Translations under genes and position numbers: made by a program | Notes under the pieces: generated by a model | Seen by the model: only the letters and a program-made list of their open reading frames with translations | Databases searched by the model: none | Told to the model about the DNA's origin: nothing | Part shown: positions 6,558 through 14,666 of the stretch, piece after piece | How positions within the stretch are numbered: position 1 is the first letter of the stretch | Layout: every line of letters begins with the position of its first letter | NCBI GenBank assembly: GCA_024691475.1 | Contig: JAILNP010000024.1 | Span: 1-21,594, forward strand | From: Denitrobacterium sp024691475 | GTDB lineage: Bacteria; Actinomycetota; Coriobacteriia; Coriobacteriales; Eggerthellaceae | Direction: 5' to 3' | DNA length: 21,594 bases

Positions 6558-7770
6558 GGCCGCACTCAAGACGTTTTTCCGTCACCCTATCTACCTGCTT
6601 ATCTATGTGGTCTGGCTGTCGTGCATGGGCCTGTTCATGGGCATGAGCGTGAACGATGTCGCATCCGACGAGTACATCGAGCGTCCTACCGTTGCTGTGA
6701 TTAACCACGATGGGGGCGAGCTATCGGTGGGCTTGGAATCGTTCGTGTACCATAATTCCGAAGCCGTGGATGTCGAGGATAGCGAGCGAGCGCTTCAGGA
6801 TGCTGTCATGCAGGAGCGAGCGAATTACATCCTGATCATCCCGGAGGGCTTCTCGGACGATTTCGCCGCCCAGGCGGGCGATGCGAACGCCGCGCCCCAG
6901 GTGCAGACGGTCGTGAGCACGCAGTCGGCCGAGGTCACTATGATGGATAATCTGGTAGACGAATATCTGAATGTTGCCCGATCCTACACGCTGGCGCTTG
7001 CGGATGGCGCGCAGGCCAATGTGGTCGAGCGCACCGACGCCGCCATGGAGCATGCCGCCGACGTGGCCGTGGTGCAGGTGGCCGATGCCGCACCCGTTTC
7101 GAATGGCTTCCTGCTGTACCTGCAGTTCGCAAGTTACACCATCCTGATTTCGATCTCCATCTGCTCTGCCGTTGTCATGTCGCGCTTCGGCCGCGAGGAA
7201 ACGCGCCGTCGCATTTCCTCGTCGCCTGTTCCCCAGCTTTCCGTCAATGCGCAAATCGCGGCTGCATGCTTCGTCATCATGTTCGCGTGCTGGGCGTTCG
7301 TGGCGGCGATGGGGCTGGTAGCCTTCGGAAGCAAACTTGCGGGCGTTGGGGCCGATGTTATTGCAAGTGCTCTCGTCTCACTGTTCTGCTATTCGCTCTT
7401 TGGTTTGGCGTTCGGCTTCTTCTTGGGGCAGATTACGAACAACGAGCTGGTGATGAACGCCGCAACGAACATCATCGCCCTCATTATCTCGTTCTTGGGT
7501 GGCGTGTGGGTCTCGCTCGACTTAGTGGGTGAGCCCATCCTGACGATTGCAAAGTTCACGCCCGCGTACTACTACAACGAGGCGCTTCATACGGCGTTCG
7601 ATGCGGCTGGTGGCGGTTTCACTTCGGAAGTGCTTGTTAATCTGGGCATCGTGTGTCTGTTTGCCCTGGCAGTATTCGCGGTTGGCATGGCGATTTCTCG
7701 CCTGAAGGTTGGTAGAATGGGCGTATGGAACAGCTCATCGACAAAGGCCTCATCGCACTCTGCTGCCTAA
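6544..7770 (+). CDS. ABC-2 type permease (LnrN-like)
   Basis: A 408-residue second permease with the same layout as the first: helix at about 16-36, an extracytoplasmic domain with VAVINHDGG and YILIIPEGFSDDF (typical of the ABC-2 membrane family), and helices at about 189-212, 238-262, 272-296, 304-324 and 364-385. A cytoplasmic REETRRRISSSPV segment (about 218-229) is in the place where these permeases contact the ATPase. AGGAGG lies just before the ATG, which sits inside the end of the preceding permease. The C-terminus overlaps the kinase gene by 46 bases. It most likely pairs with the preceding permease, with two copies of the ATPase. Confidence 0.88.
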   Translation: MQVFKAALKTFFRHPIYLLIYVVWLSCMGLFMGMSVNDVASDEYIERPTVAVINHDGGELSVGLESFVYHNSEAVDVEDSERALQDAVMQERANYILIIPEGFSDDFAAQAGDANAAPQVQTVVSTQSAEVTMMDNLVDEYLNVARSYTLALADGAQANVVERTDAAMEHAADVAVVQVADAAPVSNGFLLYLQFASYTILISISICSAVVMSRFGREETRRRISSSPVPQLSVNAQIAAACFVIMFACWAFVAAMGLVAFGSKLAGVGADVIASALVSLFCYSLFGLAFGFFLGQITNNELVMNAATNIIALIISFLGGVWVSLDLVGEPILTIAKFTPAYYYNEALHTAFDAAGGGFTSEVLVNLGIVCLFALAVFAVGMAISRLKVGRMGVWNSSSTKASSHSAA

Positions 7771-8795
7771 CGGCATTCCTCACGCTCGCCATTGACGCGT
7801 TTACCTTCGGGGGGTTCCTCATCGCGCTTGCGGTTTCCGCGCTCGGTGAGGTTCTCCCTCGTACCATTCGTCTTGCACTTGCCGCGTGCTACTGTGCTGC
7901 GGCGCTTGCGTGCCCCCAGCTCATCGCCTTCCTGCCTCTCATCGCCTATGACTGCATGCGCGATACGCTGTGGGTGGCGCGGTTTGCTTGGGCGATTCCG
8001 CTGCTGGCTGGTCTTCGTGCATGGCAGGCCTTGCCGTGGTCCGTCGTGGTGCTCATGTGCGTGGTTTCCGCCGTGCTGGCGTGGCGCACCACGTCGCTCG
8101 TCGCGGAGCGCGAGCATTTTCGTACGCTACGCGATGATGCGCGCGAAGCGTCCATGAAGCTCGAAGCGCGCAATCGCGATTTGCTCGAGGCGCGTGATCT
8201 TTCTGCTCAGGTGGCCACACTGGCTGAGCGCGGTCGCATCGCTCGCGAAATCCACGACAACGTGGGGCATCTGCTCACGCGCGCTATCATGCAGGTCGAG
8301 GCGTTCAAGGTGGTTCACGCGCAAGATCCCGCTTTGGCGGGGGAATTCGATTCGGTTGGCGTCACGCTTCACGAGGCCATGAAGACGGTTCGCTCGAGCG
8401 TGCACGATTTGCGTGATGAGGCCACGGACCCTCGCAGTCTCATGCAAGCCGCGCTTGATGGATGCGGCGTTCAGCAGGTTCAGCTGACGTACGATGCCAA
8501 GGCGCTTCCGGCCGATGTGGCGCGATGCTTCGTTTCCATTGTGCGCGAGGCGTCCACGAATACGTCCAAACATAGCGACGCCACGCGCATAGACGTGCAC
8601 GTGCGCGAGCTTTCTGGCTTGTTTCAGTTGGCTATAAGCGATAACGGCACGCGTGGCGAAGCCACGCTCGACGCGGGGTCGGGCATGGGATTGCAGACTA
8701 TGGACGATCGCGTGCGTGCGTTGGGTGGCACCTTGCGTGCAGGGTGGCAGCAAGACGGGGGCTTTCGCGTGTTCGCGACGGTTCCCCGGCAGTAG
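7725..8795 (+). CDS. NarL-type sensor histidine kinase (LnrJ-like)
   Basis: A 356-residue kinase. The first 120 residues are hydrophobic, with about five to six helices and no large external domain, so it probably senses a signal in the membrane or through the exporter (an intramembrane-sensing design). A charged, coiled-coil-like stretch (125-170) leads to the HisKA_3 phosphorylation site His177 in AREIHDNVGHLLT. The ATPase part has the N-box REASTNTSKHS (Asn279) and glycine-rich boxes SDNG (305-308) and GSGMGLQTM (318-326). The start at 7725 overlaps the permease by 46 bases, unusually long; AAGGTTGG precedes it and no later ATG would keep the first helices. The response regulator follows at 8838. 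Confidence 0.9.
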   Translation: MEQLIDKGLIALCCLTAFLTLAIDAFTFGGFLIALAVSALGEVLPRTIRLALAACYCAAALACPQLIAFLPLIAYDCMRDTLWVARFAWAIPLLAGLRAWQALPWSVVVLMCVVSAVLAWRTTSLVAEREHFRTLRDDAREASMKLEARNRDLLEARDLSAQVATLAERGRIAREIHDNVGHLLTRAIMQVEAFKVVHAQDPALAGEFDSVGVTLHEAMKTVRSSVHDLRDEATDPRSLMQAALDGCGVQQVQLTYDAKALPADVARCFVSIVREASTNTSKHSDATRIDVHVRELSGLFQLAISDNGTRGEATLDAGSGMGLQTMDDRVRALGGTLRAGWQQDGGFRVFATVPRQ

Positions 8796-8837
8796 CGCGG
8801 TTGGCATGCCGCGCAGATGGAAAGGATGTTCGGCCAG

Positions 8838-9467
8838 ATGATTCGAGTCATCGTTATTGACGACGATCCGTTCGTATGTGCTTCCCTGAAGACGATTCTT
8901 GGGGCGCAGCAGGATATCGAGGTCGTGCAGGTTGCCTCCTCGGGCGAGGAGGCCATTGCGCTATACGGGGAACATGCTCCCGACGTACTGCTCATGGACA
9001 TTCAGATGGCTCAGGGCGACGGCCTGAGCGCTGCTGAGCGTATCTTGGCGGATCACCCCGATGCGCGCGTGCTCTTCCTTACTACTTTCGCCGACGACGA
9101 TTACATCGTGCGGGCACTTCACCTGGGTGCGAAGGGCTACCTCATCAAGCAGAATGTGACTGACATTGCGCCCGCCGTGCGTGCCGTCGCTGCTGGTCAA
9201 AACGTGCTGGGCGATGAAGTGGTTGGCCATATCACGCGCGCTTCGAATAGTCGCACTTCGGGTGATGATCTATTCAAGTTGGGGCTTACCGAACGCGAGG
9301 TAGAGGTGGTCGAGCTTGTTGCCCAGGGACTCGATAATCGCGAGATAGCCGAGAAGCTGTTCATGGGGGAGGGAACGGTGCGCAACCACATCAGCTCAAT
9401 CCTTCAGAAGATGCAGCTGAAGAACCGCACGCAGATTGCGGTTATGTACTACCGCTGCATGCAATGA
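8838..9467 (+). CDS. NarL/LuxR-family response regulator (LnrK-like)
   Basis: A 209-residue two-domain regulator. The receiver domain (1-120) has the acidic pocket IDDD (8-10), phosphoacceptor Asp54 (LLMDIQM), Thr82/83 and Lys104. The C-terminal LuxR helix-turn-helix (about 146-200) has LTEREVEVVELVAQG and GEGTVRNHISSILQKM. The ATG at 8838 gives the usual MIRVIVIDDDPFV opening and has GGAAAGG 12 bases upstream; the in-frame ATG at 8817 would add seven residues and has no clear ribosome site. It is the likely target of the kinase before it. Its probable binding sites are the repeated dyads at 3196 and 4196. A strong terminator follows. Confidence 0.9.
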   Translation: MIRVIVIDDDPFVCASLKTILGAQQDIEVVQVASSGEEAIALYGEHAPDVLLMDIQMAQGDGLSAAERILADHPDARVLFLTTFADDDYIVRALHLGAKGYLIKQNVTDIAPAVRAVAAGQNVLGDEVVGHITRASNSRTSGDDLFKLGLTEREVEVVELVAQGLDNREIAEKLFMGEGTVRNHISSILQKMQLKNRTQIAVMYYRCMQ

Positions 9468-9561
9468 GTCTCGCAGGCGGTGGCCTGCGTTAGCAATTCG
9501 CCATAGTAAAGAGGCGTTCGTTGATAAGCCTCTCTCATTTCGGTCATGCGGGCTTCTCGAC

Positions 9562-9597
9562 AAGCTGGGGTTTCCTCGTGGGAAACCCCAGCTTTTT
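9562..9597 (+). terminator. Intrinsic terminator ending the exporter/two-component operon
   Basis: A perfect 14-bp stem, 9562-9575 (AAGCTGGGGTTTCC) with 9581-9594, loop TCGTG, runs into five T (9593-9597). It closes the 4292-9467 operon. Two weaker hairpins precede it (9473-9488 and 9510-9533). Confidence 0.9.
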
Positions 9598-9684
9598 GTA
9601 GTTGGATGCAGCCCTTTGTTTTGTCAATCGCCCTTTGCGCATCCGTAGGAAATAGTTGCAATCGAACTCAGATTCGCTCTTGTG

Positions 9685-9744
9685 GTGTTACGGAAGCCAT
9701 GATAGTGTTACGCAAAGTGTTATGAATTTAAGAAATGTAATACT
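9685..9744 (+). promoter_or_regulatory. Repeat-rich leader of the methyltransferase/importer operon
   Basis: Three direct repeats are visible: GTGTTACG at 9685-9692 and 9705-9712, and GTGTTATG at 9717-9724. The last also forms an imperfect inverted repeat with a downstream element, AGTGTTA (9716-9722) / TAATACT (9738-9744). The start codon follows at 9760, so the repeats lie where a promoter and operator are expected. No confident -35/-10 pair could be assigned, and no match to the NikR consensus (GTATGA/TCATAC) was seen. Confidence 0.45.
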
Positions 9745-9759
9745 GTCAAGGGGGCTGAA

Positions 9760-11097
9760 TTGGATATTCAAACTGCGGCTCAGGGAATTGCGCGGTACTG
9801 GGATAAGCGCGCATCGTCTTTCGACAAGGATCATGACACCGAGGACCTTTCTGCGTGGAAGGTCGAGTTATCCAGGCTTTTGGGCTACGATCGCTCGAAG
9901 AACGTGCTAGACGTGGGGACAGGTTCGGGATTCATTGCGAACATGACCTCGTCGCTAGGCTTTCCCACGGCGGGGGTGGACATTTCCGAGGGCATGATGC
10001 GCAATGGTGTGCGCCATGCCGAATCGCAGGGGGTGGGCACCTTCTTCTTCAAGGTGCCCCCAACGGAGCTTCCCTTCATGGATTCTTCTGTTGATGCCAT
10101 CGTAAATTGCCGTCTCATTTGGACAATGATTGCCTCCGATTCCATGGTTGCCGAATGGATGCGCATCTTGCGCCCGGGTGGACGCGTGCTCTGCTTCAAT
10201 AGGCTCGATCCCGAACAGGGTTTGCGGCATGTTGAGGGCAAGCGCTTCGATTATGGCGATAGCGCCATTTTGGAGGCCTTGGACAACGATCAGGCTACGA
10301 CTGCCGAGCTCATCGACCTCTTTGAGCGCAATGGCTACGAGGATGTCCATGTGGAGCATCTGCCTGGCCTTACGCGTCCCGAATTCGACTATCAGGATTG
10401 GTACGTGCTCTGCGCTGCGAAGCCCTATCCGACACGTCATCGCGGCGAGCTGGGCATGGCCGCATATTGGGACGAGGCTGCCCATCGATACGATGCGGGG
10501 CATATGATCGGCAACATCCCCGCATGGCATAGCGTGCTGAGCGAATTCGTGGGCGAGGAAAAGGACGCCAAGGTCCTAGACGTAGCCACGGGTACGGGCA
10601 TGATTGCATGTGCGTTGGGCGAGTGCGGCTATTCGGATGTTACGGGTATCGACCTCTCCGAGCGCATGATGCGCGTCGCCATCGACCGTGCGCGTCAGAA
10701 GAAACTCGACATCCCCTTCGTGTATGGCAACGCTATGGAACTGCCGTGTCCCAATGGATCGGTCGACGTTGTCGTGAGCAGTAGGCTGCTCTGGACCCTC
10801 AGCGAGCCTTCGGCTGCGCTGCGTGATTGGTGGCGCGTGCTGAAGCCAGGTGGCCGCATCGTGGCTATCAACGAGTTCGAGGGAGACTCTATCAACTGTC
10901 CGCATATGGATGCGTATTGCGACAGTACGTGCAATGCCGAATTCCCCTGGTCAAACGCAAGCAAGGCTTCCATGGTCCAGGAAGCGGAGGGGCTGGGCTA
11001 CCAGAACGTGCGCTTCGAATCGATGCCCGGGTGCCGGCTTGCCGACAGCGATAGGGAAAACTGGTGTGCTCTTATTGCCGAAAAGCCAATCGCGTAG
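9760..11097 (+). CDS. Tandem (two-domain) SAM-dependent methyltransferase
   Basis: A 445-residue cytoplasmic protein made of two consecutive class I (Methyltransf_11/25-like) methyltransferase domains, twice the usual size. Equivalent landmarks repeat about 223-225 residues apart: YWD (13-15; 236-238), motif I VLDVGTGSGFIA (49-60) and VLDVATGTGMIA (272-283), GVDISEGMM (72-80) and GIDLSERMM (296-304), CRLIWT (117-122) and SRLLWT (341-346), RILRPGGRV and RVLKPGGRI, and an ending W..L.A.KP in both halves. Both SAM-binding loops look intact. The start is TTG at 9760, with AAGGGGG five bases upstream. It is first in the operon with the ABC importer genes, so it may modify the transported compound or a chelator. 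The substrate is unknown. Confidence 0.85.
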   Translation: MDIQTAAQGIARYWDKRASSFDKDHDTEDLSAWKVELSRLLGYDRSKNVLDVGTGSGFIANMTSSLGFPTAGVDISEGMMRNGVRHAESQGVGTFFFKVPPTELPFMDSSVDAIVNCRLIWTMIASDSMVAEWMRILRPGGRVLCFNRLDPEQGLRHVEGKRFDYGDSAILEALDNDQATTAELIDLFERNGYEDVHVEHLPGLTRPEFDYQDWYVLCAAKPYPTRHRGELGMAAYWDEAAHRYDAGHMIGNIPAWHSVLSEFVGEEKDAKVLDVATGTGMIACALGECGYSDVTGIDLSERMMRVAIDRARQKKLDIPFVYGNAMELPCPNGSVDVVVSSRLLWTLSEPSAALRDWWRVLKPGGRIVAINEFEGDSINCPHMDAYCDSTCNAEFPWSNASKASMVQEAEGLGYQNVRFESMPGCRLADSDRENWCALIAEKPIA

Positions 11098-11169
11098 TGC
11101 TGCGGTTGGCGGCTATGCATGTGTTTAATGCCCTGGTCTAGGGCTCGAAAAGAAAGGGAGGATTTTAAA

Positions 11170-12774
11170 GTGAAGGAACGTTGTATCAAGGGGAAGTGGG
11201 CGAAGGTCATAGCGCTTGCCATGGCGGGCATCATTGCCTGCTTTGCATGCGCGGCATGCACGAGCAGCTCGAGCGTGTCGTCTGCTTCGGCTCAGGGCGA
11301 AAAGGTGCTTCGCATCGCATTCCCGTCCACGCTTACCACGCTCGATGTTGCCAACGGTGATGGCGCGACGATGCTGAAGGAGGTCGCTGGCGTTGTCGAA
11401 ACGCTGGTGAACGTGAACTCCGACTTCGAGTTGCAGCCTTCCCTGGCCACCTCGTGGGAGCGTGTAGACGACAGCACGTGGACGATTAAGCTGCGCGAAG
11501 GCGTGAAATTCCATGATGGCACGGACTTCAATGCCGATGCCGTGAAGTGGTGCTTCGAGCGTTCGTTGAATGAGAGCACGAGCTTCGCTTCTTACACGCA
11601 CATTCAGTCCGTCGATGTCGTGGACGACCATACGGTGAAAATCACCACTGCGGTTCCCACGGGAGAGCTGCCCGAGGCGCTCACGAACGTGGCAACCGCC
11701 ATCGTCGCCCCGTCTTCCGTTGATGCGAGCGGCAATTTCGTGAAGCCCGTTGGCACGGGGTATTTCCAGTACGAGAGCTTCGACGCGTCTACGGGTACGT
11801 TCGATTGCGTGACGTTCGATAGCTATTGGGGTGGTGCCCCGGATAGCTCCATCGCGAAGCGCCACATCGTGTCCATGTCCGATGCGAATACGCGCTCCCT
11901 GGCCGTACTCAATGGCGAGATCGACATTGCCACCGACATTCCGTTTTCCGATCTTCAGACGCTGAAGGATAGCCAGGATGTGAAGGTCGAGCAGTTCGAC
12001 ACCGCGCGCGTGTACTTCTACACCTTCAATACGAACAAGGCGTATCTGGGCGACGCATCGGTTCGCAAGGCCCTGCTGCAGACGCTCAACATTGACGAAA
12101 TCGTGAACAACGACCTCATGGGCGTGGGCTCCGTGCCCAATGGCATGTTCATGGATGACGTGCCCTGGAACAATACGAATGTCACCAAGTATCCCTACAA
12201 TGCCGAAGCTGCCAAGAAGGCGCTCGATGCGGCGGGCTTCGTTGATAGCGATGGCGATGGCATGCGCGAGTACAACGGCGAGGACGTGAAGCTCACGCTC
12301 ATCTGCGGTTCGCGTCGACCGGGCAACCCCATTATCGTGCAGGCAACGCAGGGCTTCTTCAGCCAGATTGGCGTTGATGCCGAGGTGCAGGTGCTCGCCG
12401 GCAATGCCATGAGCGATGCCCTCTCTAGTGGTGCGTGGGATATGTACCTGGAATCCGCCGCCACGGGCTACATTCCGTCTGCCTCTTACTACCTGAGCCA
12501 GTATTTCACCACGGATAGCAAGAACATGCAGCGTGCGGGCTATTCCGACCCTGCGCTTGATGCGGTCATTTCCGAGTGCACTGGCTTGGAGGCTGGCAAC
12601 GAGAAGATTGCCTTGAGCAGGCAGGCCCAGTCCCTCGCCGCCGACGATGCGGTCGTCTACACCGTAGCCAACTACGGTGCCGTGTTCGGGCTGAACCCGA
12701 AGATCACCGGATTCAGCTACAGCGCTGCCGTGCATGACTTCATCGTGCCGTACTCCACCGATATCGCTGACTAA
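11170..12774 (+). CDS. ABC importer substrate-binding lipoprotein (SBP_bac_5)
   Basis: A 534-residue binding protein of the nickel/dipeptide/oligopeptide class (family 5). The N-terminus has a basic stretch, a hydrophobic helix and cysteines (IIAC, AAC) followed by a serine-rich linker, so it is exported and probably lipid-anchored; which cysteine is modified is unclear. Family landmarks are LREGVKFHDGTDFNADAVKW (108-127), VGTGYFQYESFD, and AAKKALDAAGF with DSDGDG. GTG at 11170 is chosen because GGGAGG lies 8 bases upstream; an open frame reaches an ATG at 11119 without such a site. It would deliver ligand to the permeases that follow. Ligand unknown: nickel-chelate, peptide or another small molecule are all possible. 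Confidence 0.9.
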   Translation: MKERCIKGKWAKVIALAMAGIIACFACAACTSSSSVSSASAQGEKVLRIAFPSTLTTLDVANGDGATMLKEVAGVVETLVNVNSDFELQPSLATSWERVDDSTWTIKLREGVKFHDGTDFNADAVKWCFERSLNESTSFASYTHIQSVDVVDDHTVKITTAVPTGELPEALTNVATAIVAPSSVDASGNFVKPVGTGYFQYESFDASTGTFDCVTFDSYWGGAPDSSIAKRHIVSMSDANTRSLAVLNGEIDIATDIPFSDLQTLKDSQDVKVEQFDTARVYFYTFNTNKAYLGDASVRKALLQTLNIDEIVNNDLMGVGSVPNGMFMDDVPWNNTNVTKYPYNAEAAKKALDAAGFVDSDGDGMREYNGEDVKLTLICGSRRPGNPIIVQATQGFFSQIGVDAEVQVLAGNAMSDALSSGAWDMYLESAATGYIPSASYYLSQYFTTDSKNMQRAGYSDPALDAVISECTGLEAGNEKIALSRQAQSLAADDAVVYTVANYGAVFGLNPKITGFSYSAAVHDFIVPYSTDIAD

Positions 12775-12791
12775 TCGTTAGGGCGTGAATG

Positions 12792-12817
12792 CGCGGGCGG
12801 GGCTCTCTCCGCCCGCG
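12792..12817 (+). other. GC-rich stem-loop between binding protein and permease
   Basis: A perfect 9-bp stem CGCGGGCGG (12792-12800) / CCGCCCGCG (12809-12817) with an 8-base loop and no T-tract. Such hairpins behind binding-protein genes commonly protect the upstream message, giving more binding protein than membrane components. That role here is inferred. Confidence 0.55.
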
Positions 12818-12839
12818 TTATCGATAGACGAGGATTGAA

Positions 12840-13799
12840 ATGGGAAAGTATCTCGTGCGGCGATTCCTCACGATCTTTATCGTGCTGTGGGCCGTGGCTA
12901 CGCTTACGTACCTCCTGGTGCATATTTCACCAGGAGACGCAGCGGAACTGATTATTATCCAAACGTATGGACCCGAAGCCGTGAGCCCCGAGAATCTGCA
13001 GGCGGTGTCTCAGAAGTTCGATTTGGATCGCCCGTTCATCGTGCAGTATGGCGATTGGCTCGCGGGCGTGTTTACGGGAAATCTGGGCATCTCGTACAAG
13101 TACAATGCCCCGGTAGCAGACATGATTGCGGCGCGCCTTCCCAATACCGTGTACCTAGGCGTCGTATCGTTGCTCATTTCCATCGTGCTGGGCATTCCCT
13201 TTGGCATCATCAGCGCCATCCATCGCAATGGCGTCATCGATCACGTCACGCGACTAATTACCCTGTTCCTATCGTCGTTTCCCGGATTCTGGGTTGGCCT
13301 GATGTTGGTGGTCGTATTCGCCATCCAGCTGAAGATGTTCCCGACAAGCGGAATGAATCGCGTTGATAGCGTCGTTCTGCCTGCGATAACGCTTTCGATT
13401 GGAACTACGGCATCCATTACGCGCATGATGCGCACCAGCATGCTCGACGTGTTGGGCCAGGAGTACATCACGGTTGCGCGTGCGAAGGGGCTTGCCCGGC
13501 GACGAATCGTCCTCACGCATGCATTGCGCAATGCATTGCCCCCGATCATCACGGTCATTGCGCTTTCCGTGGGGCATATCCTGGGTGGGGCGGTCGTCAT
13601 CGAGACGATTTTTGCCTGGCCAGGCGTGGGTGACCTGTTCAATAATGCCGTTCTTGCAAAGGACATCCCCATGATGGAGGGCTGCGTCTTGCTCATTGCA
13701 TTTGGTTATGCCTTCGCCAACCTGGTGGCTGATATCGTGTACGCATGCATTGACCCTCGCGTGAAGCGCGGGCTGCAGGCTTCCGCATCGGCAGCGTGA
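12840..13799 (+). CDS. ABC importer permease, DppB/NikB type
   Basis: A 319-residue inner-membrane permease of the binding-protein-dependent type. It starts MGKYLVRRFLTIFIVLWAVATLTYLLVHISPGD, the standard DppB/NikB opening, has about six helices, and carries the ATPase-contact EAA loop in YITVARAKGLARRRIVLTHALRNALPP. GAGGATT precedes the ATG. The stop codon overlaps the next gene's ATG (TGATG), showing tight coupling with the partner permease. Confidence 0.92.
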   Translation: MGKYLVRRFLTIFIVLWAVATLTYLLVHISPGDAAELIIIQTYGPEAVSPENLQAVSQKFDLDRPFIVQYGDWLAGVFTGNLGISYKYNAPVADMIAARLPNTVYLGVVSLLISIVLGIPFGIISAIHRNGVIDHVTRLITLFLSSFPGFWVGLMLVVVFAIQLKMFPTSGMNRVDSVVLPAITLSIGTTASITRMMRTSMLDVLGQEYITVARAKGLARRRIVLTHALRNALPPIITVIALSVGHILGGAVVIETIFAWPGVGDLFNNAVLAKDIPMMEGCVLLIAFGYAFANLVADIVYACIDPRVKRGLQASASAA

Positions 13800-14662
13800 T
13801 GACCATGCATTCTATTCTTCGCTTCTTTAACGACTTCAATCGCAAGAATACCACGCTCATCATTGGCGGCATCATGGTCGTAATCTTCGCGTTCGTGGCC
13901 CTTTTCGCTCCATTGCTCGAATTGCATGATCCTACGTACATGCAGGCAGCCAACCAGTTTATCGCTCCGTGCCTTGAATACCCGTTTGGCACCGACAATC
14001 TGGGTCGTTGCATTTTTAGCCGCGTGATCGAAGGGTCGCGCATCTCGCTGGTGACGGCCACGCTCGTGGTGCTCTTTGGTGCCATGTTGGGTACCGCCAT
14101 CGGGCTCGTTTCCGGTTTCGCGGGTGGCAAGATCGACGGCTTTCTCATGCGCGTTACCGACGTGTTCCTGGCGTTTCCCACCATTGTGTTCGCCCTCGCG
14201 GTATCCGCTGTTCTGGGGACGGGCGAGATCAACCTTATCATTGCACTCATGTGCATCCATTGGACGCGTTACGCTCGTCTTGCCCGTGGCGAAATCGTCT
14301 TGCTTCGCAATGAGGAATGCATTGAGTCGGCGCGCGCTATCGGCAATTCGTCCCTCCAGATAGCGTTCCGCTATCTGGTTCCCTCCGTCGCGTCGAAAAT
14401 CATTGTGATGATGTCCCTCGACCTTGGTTCGGTCGTGCTGTTCTGCTCGTCGTTGAGCTTCTTGGGGCTGGGCGCTCAACCTCCTTCGCCCGATTGGGGC
14501 GCGATGATTAGCGACGGGCGCGAATACCTGCGCTTCGCCCCCTGGATGTCGTTCTTCCCGGGCCTGGCCATCGCCATTTGCGCAATCGGGTTCAACCTGT
14601 TGGGCGATGGCATCCGTGACCTAACCGATCCTCGCATGCGCGAGCATGCCGTTACGGAGTGA
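13799..14662 (+). CDS. ABC importer permease, DppC/NikC type
   Basis: A 287-residue partner permease. Typical landmarks are an N-terminal helix (about 19-39), FGTDNLGRCIFSRVIEGSRISL (63-84), the EAA loop around ESARAIGNSSLQIAFRYLVP (176-195), and the late LSFLGLGAQPPSPDWGAMI segment with the C-terminal DPRMRE. The ATG at 13799 overlaps the preceding stop in TGATG; a GTG at 13796 and an ATG at 13805 are minor alternatives. Four bases separate it from the first ATPase gene. Confidence 0.92.
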   Translation: MTMHSILRFFNDFNRKNTTLIIGGIMVVIFAFVALFAPLLELHDPTYMQAANQFIAPCLEYPFGTDNLGRCIFSRVIEGSRISLVTATLVVLFGAMLGTAIGLVSGFAGGKIDGFLMRVTDVFLAFPTIVFALAVSAVLGTGEINLIIALMCIHWTRYARLARGEIVLLRNEECIESARAIGNSSLQIAFRYLVPSVASKIIVMMSLDLGSVVLFCSSLSFLGLGAQPPSPDWGAMISDGREYLRFAPWMSFFPGLAIAICAIGFNLLGDGIRDLTDPRMREHAVTE

Positions 14663-14666
14663 TGAG

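Larger units (their letters stand above)
9468..9759. other. Largest intergenic gap (292 bases)
   Basis: It holds two small hairpins (GCAGGC/GCCTGC at 9473-9488; AGAGGC/GCCTCT at 9510-9533), the terminator at 9562-9597, and the repeat-bearing leader at 9685-9744 of the methyltransferase/importer operon. No convincing gene is present. Confidence 0.7.

Noticed and set aside
5343..6569. 408-codon minus-strand open frame opposite the first ABC-2 permease
   Set aside because: It contains no hydrophobic or catalytic pattern, and the plus-strand frame has the correct permease layout and gene overlap.
9685..9724. The GTGTTACG repeats as a CRISPR array or an iteron origin
   Set aside because: Units are only 8 bases with unequal spacing (20 and 12 bases), no cas or rep gene is near, and the position before an operon fits regulation better.
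9685..9744. NikR operator for the importer
   Set aside because: The repeats do not match the GTATGA/TCATAC halves and their spacing, so a nickel call for the importer is not supported by the promoter.
9760..11097. Methyltransferase as a nicotianamine-synthase-like (CntL) enzyme of metallophore synthesis
   Set aside because: Both halves show ordinary Methyltransf_11-type motif order (VLDVGTG, LRPGGR) and not CntL features; only a functional analogy is kept as a hypothesis.
11098..11169. Start of the binding protein at ATG 11119
   Set aside because: It would put 17 charged residues before the signal peptide and has no ribosome site, whereas GTG 11170 has GGGAGG upstream and a proper signal peptide.
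11125..12735. 536-codon minus-strand open frame opposite the substrate-binding protein
   Set aside because: Antisense shadow of a clear family-5 binding protein; no family features and no ribosome site.
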